Source of the DNA: an uncultured Algibacter sp.
GTDB lineage: Bacteria > Bacteroidota > Bacteroidia > Flavobacteriales > Flavobacteriaceae
Assembly: GCF_947490405.1 (NCBI RefSeq)
Contig: NZ_CANLGU010000003.1
Coordinates: 124,001 to 188,000, forward strand
Direction: 5' to 3'
Length of the DNA: 64,000 nucleotides
Shown here: one piece after another, positions 52,130-60,425 of the stretch
Layout of the letters: the number at the start of each line of letters is the position of its first letter
How positions within the stretch are numbered: the stretch's first letter is position 1
The notes under the pieces: generated by a model
The model's database searches: none
Seen by the model: the letters and a program-made list of their open reading frames with translations, nothing else
Told to the model about the DNA's origin: nothing
Program-made: the position numbers and the translations under genes

Positions 52130-53041
52130 ATGGTCGATATTACAAATAAAACCACAACACTAAGAACTGCAGTAGCCCAAGCAGTTGTAATGGTCAGTAA
52201 ACAAGAAACAATTACTGCTATTCAAAATGACACCGTTCCAAAAGGCAACGTATTCGCTATGAGTAAAGCGGCTGGTCTATTAGGTGTTAAGCGCACACCA
52301 GATATTTTGCCAGATTGCCACCCCTTACCTATTGAATTTACAGGGATTGAATATAAAATTGATGGTTTAGAAATTACGGTATTATTTACAGTAAAAACCA
52401 TTTATAAAACAGGGGTTGAAGTTGAAGCGATGCATGGTGCAAGTGTTGTAGCTTTAAATATGTATGATATGCTCAAACCTATTGATAAAGGCATAGAAAT
52501 TCACGCTATTAAACTTTTGAAAAAGAAAGGCGGAAAATCTGATTTCAAAGACACCTTTAGAAAAGACTTAAAAGCAGCCGTTGTGGTGTGTAGCGATACT
52601 ATTTCTGCTGGACATAAAGAAGATAAAGCAGGAAAAGCAATTATTAACAAGTTAGAATCTTGTGATGTGAAAATCTCTGAATATGTAATTATTCCAGATG
52701 AAATTGAAGATATCCAGCAAAAAGCGAAACACTACCAACAACAGGGTATTGATATGGTAATTTATACGGGCGGTACGGGCTTATCTGCAAGAGATGTAAC
52801 ACCTGAGGCTTTACTGCCAATTTTAGATCGTCGTATTCCTGGAATTGAAGAAACCATTAGACATTACGGACAAGGCCGTATGCCGTTTGCAATGCTTTCA
52901 CGAAGTGTGGCTGGCACACTTGGAGACACTTTAGTTTTAGCATTACCTGGTTCTACAAATGGCGCGAAAGAATCTATGGATGCTATTTTTCCAGCTATAC
53001 TTCACAGCTTTAGAATTTTAAAAGGTGCAAGACACGATTAA
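52130..53041 (+). CDS. moaCB: Bifunctional MoaC-MoaB molybdenum cofactor protein
   Basis: A fusion of two pathway enzymes. Residues 1-140 are MoaC (cyclic pyranopterin monophosphate synthase, the step after MoaA), with CHPLPIEFTGIEY near 63-75 and EVEAMHGASVVALNMYDMLK near 97-116. Residues 146-303 are MoaB/MogA (molybdopterin adenylyltransferase), with VVVCSDTISAGHKEDKAG and YTGGTGLSARDVTPEA. No separate moaC or moaB exists in the cluster. The stop codon overlaps the moaA start by one base (TAATG). Confidence 0.95.
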   Translation: MVDITNKTTTLRTAVAQAVVMVSKQETITAIQNDTVPKGNVFAMSKAAGLLGVKRTPDILPDCHPLPIEFTGIEYKIDGLEITVLFTVKTIYKTGVEVEAMHGASVVALNMYDMLKPIDKGIEIHAIKLLKKKGGKSDFKDTFRKDLKAAVVVCSDTISAGHKEDKAGKAIINKLESCDVKISEYVIIPDEIEDIQQKAKHYQQQGIDMVIYTGGTGLSARDVTPEALLPILDRRIPGIEETIRHYGQGRMPFAMLSRSVAGTLGDTLVLALPGSTNGAKESMDAIFPAILHSFRILKGARHD

Positions 53042-54048
53042 TGAAAACAGAACAAAACATATTACAAGATTCACATGGTAGAGATCATGCCTATTTAAGG
53101 ATTTCACTAATTGAGCGCTGTAATTTAAGATGCACGTATTGCATGCCCGAAGAAGGTGTAAAGCTGTCTCCCAAAAGTCATTTAATGACCTATGAGGAGA
53201 TTTACGCTATTGCTAAAACCTTCGTAAAACATGGTGTTACCAAAATTAGATTAACAGGTGGCGAACCCTTAATTAGAAAAGATATTCCTATTATTTTAGA
53301 AAAATTGGCGACACTTCCCGTGGAATTATCCATCACATCGAACGCTGTAATTATTGACAAGTTTATTGATGTACTTAAGGCCAACGGTGTTAAAAAAATT
53401 AATGTAAGTTTAGATTCTTTAGATGCTACAAAGTTTAAACACATTACGCGCCGTCATGAATTCCAAAAAGTATATGACAACATTCTTTTATTAGTTAAAG
53501 AAGGCTTTACAGTAAAAGTAAATGCTGTTTTAATGAAAGGGTTTAATGATAATGAAATTATCAATTTTATCAATTTCACAAAGGATTTACCAATATCAGT
53601 TCGCTTTATTGAATTCATGCCTTTTGATGGCAACAAATGGGATTTGAGCAAAATGGTGTCTTATGCCGAAGTGATGACTTACGTAAATAACGCTTTCGCA
53701 GAAGATAAAGTGGAACGTTTACAAGATGCCCCAAACGATACCTCAAAAAATTACAAAATAAATGGCTATAAAGGTAGTTTTGCTATTATCAGTTCGGTTA
53801 CTAATCCTTTTTGTGATTCGTGCAATAGGCTGCGTTTAACCGCCAATGGGCAACTTAAAAACTGCTTGTTTTCTTCTGGAGAATCTGATTTATTGACTAC
53901 ACTTAGGGCAGGAGAATCCATTGAGCCTATTATTCAAAAAGCAGTACAAGCCAAATTTAAAGTTCGTGGCGATATGGATACTTTAAAAAAATTACAAGAA
54001 CCCAAACTACATAATAATAACAGAAGTATGATTACTATTGGTGGGTAG
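53041..54048 (+). CDS. moaA: GTP 3',8-cyclase
   Basis: The radical-SAM enzyme that starts molybdopterin synthesis from GTP. The 335-residue protein has the N-terminal cluster motif CNLRCTYC (C27, C31, C34) and the second cluster cysteines near the end in NPFCDSCNRLRLTANGQLKNC. The TGGEPLIR SAM motif is near residue 76. It ends in the conserved Gly-Gly (MITIGG). Last gene of the molybdopterin cluster, coupled to moaCB. Confidence 0.97.
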   Translation: MKTEQNILQDSHGRDHAYLRISLIERCNLRCTYCMPEEGVKLSPKSHLMTYEEIYAIAKTFVKHGVTKIRLTGGEPLIRKDIPIILEKLATLPVELSITSNAVIIDKFIDVLKANGVKKINVSLDSLDATKFKHITRRHEFQKVYDNILLLVKEGFTVKVNAVLMKGFNDNEIINFINFTKDLPISVRFIEFMPFDGNKWDLSKMVSYAEVMTYVNNAFAEDKVERLQDAPNDTSKNYKINGYKGSFAIISSVTNPFCDSCNRLRLTANGQLKNCLFSSGESDLLTTLRAGESIEPIIQKAVQAKFKVRGDMDTLKKLQEPKLHNNNRSMITIGG

Positions 54049-54072
54049 AATTAATTGAGCTGTTCTATCATA

Positions 54073-55041
54073 TTAACTTATATAAACTTCTAATAATTTT
54101 GAGCTATTTGAATTGAATACAACATGTTGAGTATTAGCAGGTAAAATTATAGTTTCTCCAGTAATTAATGTTTCTGTTTGCTCTCCTACAGTAATATCTA
54201 CCTTTCCTTCAACACACATAAAAATTATAAATGAATCTAAATGCTTGTAGTTTTTTTCTTGAGTATTGGATAGTTCTAAAATATTTGTTGTAAAGTATTC
54301 ACAATTTACAAGATTTGCCATATCATCTTTTCCAATTACATAATCAGACTTACCATTAGACTCAAATTGTTTGGTGGCTTTTTCTGCTAATTTTGTGTGT
54401 AATTCTCGTTTCTGACCATTATCGTCTTCTCTATCCCAATCATAAACGCGATAAGTAATATCTGATGTTTGTTGAATTTCAGCTGCAAGAACCCCTGCGC
54501 CAATAGCATGAATTTTTCCTGCTGGAATAAAAAAACTCTCCCCTTTAGTTACTTGCTCTCTATTAAAAATAGTATCTAAATTTACAGAAGTAATATGGTT
54601 TAAAACTTCTGGGTTTGTAGTTTTGTCTTTTAGTCCTAAAACTATGTCTGCCCCTTCATCGCTATCCATGATATACCACATTTCAGTTTTTCCAAATGAA
54701 TCATGATACTTTTTAGCCATTTCATTATCTGGGTGCACTTGAACAGATAAGTCTGTTTTAGCGTCTAAAAACTTAATTAATAGAGGAAAATTATAACCGA
54801 AATTCTCAAAATTCTTTACTCCTAGAAAATTTGATTTGTGCTCCTTTATTAATTCTTTTAAGTTGCTTCCTTTGTAAATACCATTGCTAACAACAGATAC
54901 ATTTCCATTTACATCTGAAATCTCCCAACTTTCTCCAACATTTTTCTTGTTGGTGTCTTTTAATAAAACTTGCTTTAACTTATTACCTCCCCAAATTTTT
55001 TCTTTTAAAATTGGATTAAATTTTATTGGATATACTTTCAT
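54073..55041 (-). CDS. manA: Class I mannose-6-phosphate isomerase
   Basis: Interconverts fructose-6-phosphate and mannose-6-phosphate, the entry to GDP-mannose and mannose-containing polysaccharide. The 322-residue protein has the metal-binding QVHPDNEMAKK near residues 101-111, the Glu of GKTEMWYIM near 117-124 and FFIPAGKIHAIGAGVLAAEIQQTSDITYRVYDWDR (about 170-204), as in the short bacterial type. It is the last gene of a minus-strand operon with glycosyltransferase genes, 4 bases after the 167-residue protein gene. Confidence 0.94.
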   Translation of the reverse strand: MKVYPIKFNPILKEKIWGGNKLKQVLLKDTNKKNVGESWEISDVNGNVSVVSNGIYKGSNLKELIKEHKSNFLGVKNFENFGYNFPLLIKFLDAKTDLSVQVHPDNEMAKKYHDSFGKTEMWYIMDSDEGADIVLGLKDKTTNPEVLNHITSVNLDTIFNREQVTKGESFFIPAGKIHAIGAGVLAAEIQQTSDITYRVYDWDREDDNGQKRELHTKLAEKATKQFESNGKSDYVIGKDDMANLVNCEYFTTNILELSNTQEKNYKHLDSFIIFMCVEGKVDITVGEQTETLITGETIILPANTQHVVFNSNSSKLLEVYIS

Positions 55042-55045
55042 GACT

Positions 55046-55549
55046 TTATTTGTTATTATTTAATTCAGGTTGTAAATCAAAAAACTGAATATTAACCTTT
55101 AATTTTTCTAAGTATTCAATTATTGAAAAAACGCTTTGAAATAATGTTTGCTTTATTTCCTTTTTTTTCATGATACTGATATTATACTCCAAAATAATAT
55201 TCTGGTTTTTACTCATAGATTTAATTAAGCTCTTAATACTATATGATTTACTATTGATTAAATTAGTACTTATATAACCTATATGTTGCAAATCAAATTG
55301 ATTAAACATAAATCTAGACCCAGACCTTACCGCCGAAATACCTGATTTAAACTTTTTTATATCTACCAAAGAAACTGTTGTTTCACTCGACTCTTTTATT
55401 TCTTTAAGTAATTGATAAGTATTATCTCTACTAGCATTATTTACTAAACATAGCTCTAAGTTTTTTGTTTGATTTAGATATTCTATAAAAAACTCAGTAT
55501 CAATATCCTTTTCATTATTATGAAATATTATAATGACTCCTATTTTCAT
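55046..55549 (-). CDS. Degenerate GT2-like protein lacking the DxD motif
   Basis: A 167-residue protein that resembles the first half of a family 2 glycosyltransferase. GVIIIFHNNEKDID at the start matches GVVIPCYNEEERL of the next gene upstream, and CLVNNASRDNTYQLLKEI matches CFVNDGSKDKTLKVLREL. The position of the catalytic DxD (GFLDADLSTD in the neighbour) reads GYISTNLINS, so metal and nucleotide-sugar binding are lost. The C-terminal catalytic half is absent. It may be a relic or a partner of the active enzyme. It lies 18 bases after the fusion gene. Confidence 0.7.
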   Translation of the reverse strand: MKIGVIIIFHNNEKDIDTEFFIEYLNQTKNLELCLVNNASRDNTYQLLKEIKESSETTVSLVDIKKFKSGISAVRSGSRFMFNQFDLQHIGYISTNLINSKSYSIKSLIKSMSKNQNIILEYNISIMKKKEIKQTLFQSVFSIIEYLEKLKVNIQFFDLQPELNNNK

Positions 55550-55567
55550 TTCTTACTAATTATTGTA

Positions 55568-56752
55568 TTAAACTACTTTTAATTGGTTAGCTACAATAGT
55601 TTTAGAATTTGCTTTTTTTCCTCTGTATAACCAAGCAATTTGTCCTAACTGCCCAACTATTTTAACAGAATCTTTCATTGAAAGCTTAGAACCATCTGCA
55701 TGAATCCATCTTTTTAATGGTTGTTCACATAACATAGATTTTGCTTGAGATAATCCGAAATACTGGCTCATTCTCTTAAATATTTCAACATCAAATATCC
55801 ATTGTGTTACAAATTTTTCGCTAAAAGCAATGTTTATAACATCCTTATGAAAGATTTTAGCACCACATTGCGTGTCTTTAAAATCCATTTTCAAAATCTT
55901 TCTGATAATAAAATTAATAGTTAAGCTGATGATTTTTCTAGCGGACTCTTTAGTAATATTAGCACCCATTCTTGAAATACGAGAACCACTTACAATCTTA
56001 AATTCAGAATGCTCAATAGTTTTAACCAAGTCATCAAAGTCTGCTAAATCTGTTGATAAATCGGCATCTAAAAAGCCTATATAATCTAAATCTTCTTTTT
56101 TAGCCATGTGTAACATTCCTAAACGAACTGCTTCTGCTTTACCTCCATTTTTTTCACAATCGTATACAGTAATAAAATCTTCCCTACCTTTTTGTAATTC
56201 TCTTAAAACCTTTAGAGTTTTATCTTTACTTCCATCGTTCACAAAACATAAATGGTAACCAGAATTTTTGTCTATATAATCTATAAACTCTTTACTTAGC
56301 AAACGTTCTTCCTCATTATAACATGGGATAACAACTCCTACACACCTTTGTTGAATCATTACATCACTTCTTAATGTTTTATTTTGAATTTCAGGAGCTC
56401 CGATTAATCGTTTTACACGTGCACAAATTTCATTTAAGCTTAAAGGTTTCTTCATATAATCATTAATTCCCAACTCAAAACCCGTTGTAATAATATCATC
56501 TTGAGTATTACCAGATAAAACCATTATTGGTGTATCAGCATTTTTAGAGTTTCTGATATACTTCACAATGTCTAAACCAGAAACACCTGGCATATTAATA
56601 TCTACTATTACTAAATCAGGACTAAACGTATTATAAAGAGAAATACCTTCATTTGCATCTGTTTCAATTTTCACCTCATAACCTAATTCCACTAACCTTT
56701 TTTGTAATGGTAATAAAACTAATTGTTGATCGTCTATAGCTAATATTTTCAT
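55568..56752 (-). CDS. Response-regulator receiver fused to a GT2 glycosyltransferase
   Basis: A 394-residue cytoplasmic protein. Residues 1-118 are a receiver domain with the acidic pair Asp7-Asp8, the phosphoacceptor Asp51 (VIVDINMP) and Lys in MKKP. Residues about 138-370 are a family 2 glycosyltransferase of the Alg5/DPM1 type (VVIPCYNEEERL, CFVNDGSKDKT, the DxD FLDADLSTD near 229-231, KDTQCGAKIF, QWIFDVEIF). No membrane helices are visible. Phosphorylation would be expected to control sugar transfer, perhaps from a nucleotide sugar to a lipid carrier. The gene lies between a lone receiver gene and the degenerate GT2-like gene. Confidence 0.9.
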   Translation of the reverse strand: MKILAIDDQQLVLLPLQKRLVELGYEVKIETDANEGISLYNTFSPDLVIVDINMPGVSGLDIVKYIRNSKNADTPIMVLSGNTQDDIITTGFELGINDYMKKPLSLNEICARVKRLIGAPEIQNKTLRSDVMIQQRCVGVVIPCYNEEERLLSKEFIDYIDKNSGYHLCFVNDGSKDKTLKVLRELQKGREDFITVYDCEKNGGKAEAVRLGMLHMAKKEDLDYIGFLDADLSTDLADFDDLVKTIEHSEFKIVSGSRISRMGANITKESARKIISLTINFIIRKILKMDFKDTQCGAKIFHKDVINIAFSEKFVTQWIFDVEIFKRMSQYFGLSQAKSMLCEQPLKRWIHADGSKLSMKDSVKIVGQLGQIAWLYRGKKANSKTIVANQLKVV

Positions 56753-56777
56753 GATTTAAGTTTTTTAAAATGTTTAA

Positions 56778-57149
56778 TTAATATGTTTGGAAAAAAATAT
56801 TTAATCTTTTAATACGTGCGCAGATTTCATCTAAATTCATTGGTTTTTTTATGTAATCATTAACACCAAATTTGTATGTTTCAGAAATAATATCGCTACT
56901 ATTATTAGCTGATAGCACCATTATTGGAGTTGATGAACGCTTATTTATTCTTATGTACTCTATGAATTCTAACCCAGACATATCTGGCATATTTATATCC
57001 ACAATAACTAGGTCTGGTTTAAACCTATCGTAAAGACCGATACCCTCACTAGCATCAGTGCTTGTCTTTACTTTATAACCTAAGTCTTCTAATTTTTTTT
57101 GTAAGGGCAATAAAACTAATTGTTGATCGTCAATGGCTAATATTTTCAT
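56778..57149 (-). CDS. Stand-alone receiver domain, paralogue of the fused receiver
   Basis: A 123-residue CheY-like response regulator with Asp7-Asp8, Asp51 and the IKKP lysine. My hand alignment gives 78 identities in 118 positions with the receiver of the next gene; the first 18 residues are the same. The two probably arose by local duplication and may compete for the same kinase. No histidine kinase gene is present in the window. First gene of the operon. Confidence 0.9.
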   Translation of the reverse strand: MKILAIDDQQLVLLPLQKKLEDLGYKVKTSTDASEGIGLYDRFKPDLVIVDINMPDMSGLEFIEYIRINKRSSTPIMVLSANNSSDIISETYKFGVNDYIKKPMNLDEICARIKRLNIFFQTY

Positions 57150-57181
57150 TTTTAAATGAATTTTTGTTTTTAAATACAGTA

Positions 57182-57209
57182 CAAATGTACATTTGAAGAC
57201 TCCTTCAAA
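57182..57209 (-). promoter_or_regulatory. Promoter of the receiver/GT2/manA operon
   Basis: The minus-strand -7 element TACATTTG (57182-57189) is preceded by TTTG (57206-57209) at a 16-base spacing. The start lies 33 bases downstream. Confidence 0.5.
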
Positions 57210-57257
57210 ATTAATATTTAGCTTAAGCCATAGACATGTGTAGACGAATGGTAGTTT

Positions 57258-57283
57258 TGCGTAGTTAAATAAAATTATACGCA
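57258..57283. promoter_or_regulatory. Inverted repeat TGCGTA-N14-TACGCA in the divergent region
   Basis: Six-base arms 14 bases apart between the two divergent polysaccharide operons, about 50 bases upstream of the GT-C-like gene. A candidate regulator site; no known family is recognised. Confidence 0.35.
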
Positions 57284-57335
57284 GTAATTAAATTATTTAT
57301 CTTTACCGTGTAGCGATTACCGTTCAAAAAGATAA

Positions 57336-60300
57336 ATGAAAGAAACCTCAAATAAATACTTAATTGTAGCTTTACTTATTGGTATTGCATTTCACGGTAC
57401 ATCTATTTTTTTCACACTAGAAACCACCTACGACGCACTAATCCATTTGTTTTTTGCTGATCATTATGCCAATAGCTGGTTTGAGCCTTGGAATTACAAA
57501 TGGTATACGGGTTTTACTGTAATGAGTTACCCGCCTTTAGTGCATCAATCCATTGCAGCACTTTCATTAATAGGCGGACTGAAGTTTGGTATGTTTACTG
57601 TAGCCTTAATAAGCATTGTGCTTTTTATTACTGGTGTTTATCGCTTTTCGCTACTTATAACATCAAATAAAACGGTAGCTGGTTACGCTGCCATTTTAGC
57701 AGTTTTATCATCCTCTTTTGTAGAAACTTTACATGTATTTGGTCAATTACCTAGTATTATTGGTATTTCTGTTTTAATGCATGCGTTACCAGAAATATAT
57801 TTATGGTTAAAAACAGGGCGATATAAATACCTATTAACATCACTTTCGCTAATATCTGTTACGGTTACTTCTCATCATGTCACGCCCATATTTGGAATGA
57901 TATTCTTCATTTTCCCGTTAATAGGTATGGTTATTATGGATGTATCAAGAGAACAAGTGGATTCGGTTAGAGCCATTACAATCAAGGTATTTATTAATAG
58001 CTTTTTTAAACTTTTTAAACGCATTATAAGTTTTGGAATGCTATCCTTAGTTATTATAGTTGGCTGTATTCTTCCTTATTGGATAAATTCTAAGAATAAC
58101 CCAATAACTCAAGTTCCCATTCCGCATGGGTCTAGAGATAATTTTTTAGAGATTACCTCATCTGGTTTGGTGTTCTTTTTAATTCCGTGGGGCGTTTTAC
58201 TCATTTTATTGCCATACATATTCTATAGATATTACAGTAAGCGTTACTTGTTTTTTGGACTCTCAATAACAATTCTTACCGTTTTAGGAACTGGAGGCAC
58301 CACATTTATTCCACGGTTATTTTTAGGAGAAACAGCTTTTAATATCCTAACATTAGACCGTTTTACATTATGGGCTTCTATTATGTCTTTACCGCTTTTT
58401 GGAGAGTTTGTATATCGTTTTGTTGAAGGCGATTTAAAACAGCTTATTCAAGAAAAGTTTGGTGCTATTTACCATAGACTTATTGGTGGATTGCTAGCTG
58501 GACTTTTTTTATTTATGACCATTTTCACCATGAGTCTCAGCTATTTTAGACCATCGCAACCTCAGCAAATAAAAATGTTGCCTATTATTAATTTCCTTAA
58601 TCAAGATCAGCACGATAATTGGCGGTATATGACTTTAGGTTTTGGAGATCAAATGGCATGGTTATCTGCACAAACTAATGCCATGAGTGTTGATGGTAAT
58701 TACCATTCTGCAAGACGATTACCAGAATTAACAACCCGACCTATAGAACGCTTAGAAAATTCTAAATTTAAAGGGGTTGAAGGTATAGGCTCTTTACAAC
58801 AGTTTTTAACAACACCAGAAAAATATAATTTTAAGTATATTTTTTCTAACGATAAGTTTTACGATCCTATCTTATATTTCTGTGGGTGGCAACGCTTACG
58901 ACAATTAGAAAACGGAATTCAAGTTTGGGAAAAATTAAATGTGCCTCCTGTATCTTCTATTTTACCAAAAGACGATGTTGCAAAATGGCTAAAAATACTT
59001 TGGGGTATTATGCCTTTTTTAACCGTTATTGTCGCATTTATTCTAAATATTCAAATGCTTTGGATACATGCTTTAAAGACAAAAACTACAACTATTCCTG
59101 AATTTTTAAACATCAAGAGTAACTATACTAAATTCTCAAAAGGTGTTTTAAGAATTACTCATATTTGGTCTGTTATTCTAGCTATAATTATATTTTATGG
59201 TATGTATTTGTTCTATATAAAAAATGATTCACATCATTCTCCTGAAAATGCGTTATTAGCTTATTATGACGCCTTAGATTTTAAAGAGTTTGAAACCGCA
59301 CATAGCTTAATAAACCCAAATAGTAATTTGCCAATTGCGCAGTATATGTTGGAAATATCGGTTACTGATGGTTTATTGAGTTCTTATGCTAAACTAGATG
59401 CTATTGAAACCATCGTAACATCAAAAACCGATAGTTTAGCAACTGTAAAAGTGAATACTAAGTGGATTACACCTTTAGAAAAAATTAATAAAACCGATTA
59501 TAAAACTTTAGTAAAACTGAAAGGGAAATGGTATGTAAACCCAGAGGATATTGATTTAGATTTGCCACCAGACCAATTGTATTCTGATAATGTTACTAAA
59601 TATTTTAACCAAGGGCGACGACGCATTACCACAGAACAAACCCACCACGAAGATGTTTTAAAACAACCTGTTTTAGAAATCTTATCAGCAAAACTGGTAA
59701 AACATAATGGTAGTTATGCGCTAATAGGAGAAGTTCAAAATATAGATAATGTTCCGGCCGATGTAGTATTAAAAGGCACCTTATATAATGATGACAATAA
59801 ACAACTTGCTACTTACAATGCTAAATACCATGTAAAGCATAAACTCATGCCTAAGGAAGTAAGTTCTTTTAAAATTAATTTTGAAGGCATTGCATGGTCA
59901 AAAACACAAGATTCTATTCCAAAAACTTTTAATCCAGATGAGTTTACACCTGTTGAATTTGAAGAACAACCCACAAAATTCAACTTACAAGCAGCAGGAA
60001 ATGTTTCAGGATCAGATTTATATAAAGGGACTACCTTGAGTGATTTAGATATTTCAGAAGAAAGCATAAGTGGAAAACTATTTAATTCTGGTTTAGAAGA
60101 AGTTACCATTCCGCAATTGTTATTCACGTATTACGATAAAAATAAAAATATGCTTTGGGTAGATCATCAATTTATTGCAGAAGGTATCAGGCAACAGCGA
60201 CAACAATCGTTTGATTATCCTATGCTTAAAAATGACACGATTCAGGTTATAAACGCAGATATGAAAAACTGTTTCGTGAATGGGTTACCAAACACGTCTA

Positions 60301-60425
60301 TTTCTAACAAAGTTGTTCCAAACAGAATTGAAAATCAAACGCACACCGTTTTGCAACCCATAGAAAATAAAAACTATAGTTTTATTAAAATTGAAATAAA
60401 CACCTATATAGGAAACCCTAATTAA
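57336..60425 (+). CDS. GT-C-like polytopic membrane protein with extracytoplasmic NTF2/FxLYD-like domains
   Basis: A 1029-residue protein. The N-terminal 420 residues form about ten membrane helices with an early outer loop TTYDALIHLFFADHY (Asp33, His37, Asp42), the acidic pattern of GT-C glycosyltransferases that use lipid-linked sugars. Two more helices lie at about 555-575 and 610-630. The C-terminal 400 residues are outside. They start with an NTF2-like domain (SPENALLAYYDALDFKEFETAHSLINP) and continue with FxLYD/CARDB-like beta domains (LVKHNGSYALIGEVQNIDNVPADV). Its stop overlaps the next start. I infer transfer or export of a polysaccharide; the reaction is unknown. Confidence 0.72.
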   Translation: MKETSNKYLIVALLIGIAFHGTSIFFTLETTYDALIHLFFADHYANSWFEPWNYKWYTGFTVMSYPPLVHQSIAALSLIGGLKFGMFTVALISIVLFITGVYRFSLLITSNKTVAGYAAILAVLSSSFVETLHVFGQLPSIIGISVLMHALPEIYLWLKTGRYKYLLTSLSLISVTVTSHHVTPIFGMIFFIFPLIGMVIMDVSREQVDSVRAITIKVFINSFFKLFKRIISFGMLSLVIIVGCILPYWINSKNNPITQVPIPHGSRDNFLEITSSGLVFFLIPWGVLLILLPYIFYRYYSKRYLFFGLSITILTVLGTGGTTFIPRLFLGETAFNILTLDRFTLWASIMSLPLFGEFVYRFVEGDLKQLIQEKFGAIYHRLIGGLLAGLFLFMTIFTMSLSYFRPSQPQQIKMLPIINFLNQDQHDNWRYMTLGFGDQMAWLSAQTNAMSVDGNYHSARRLPELTTRPIERLENSKFKGVEGIGSLQQFLTTPEKYNFKYIFSNDKFYDPILYFCGWQRLRQLENGIQVWEKLNVPPVSSILPKDDVAKWLKILWGIMPFLTVIVAFILNIQMLWIHALKTKTTTIPEFLNIKSNYTKFSKGVLRITHIWSVILAIIIFYGMYLFYIKNDSHHSPENALLAYYDALDFKEFETAHSLINPNSNLPIAQYMLEISVTDGLLSSYAKLDAIETIVTSKTDSLATVKVNTKWITPLEKINKTDYKTLVKLKGKWYVNPEDIDLDLPPDQLYSDNVTKYFNQGRRRITTEQTHHEDVLKQPVLEILSAKLVKHNGSYALIGEVQNIDNVPADVVLKGTLYNDDNKQLATYNAKYHVKHKLMPKEVSSFKINFEGIAWSKTQDSIPKTFNPDEFTPVEFEEQPTKFNLQAAGNVSGSDLYKGTTLSDLDISEESISGKLFNSGLEEVTIPQLLFTYYDKNKNMLWVDHQFIAEGIRQQRQQSFDYPMLKNDTIQVINADMKNCFVNGLPNTSISNKVVPNRIENQTHTVLQPIENKNYSFIKIEINTYIGNPN

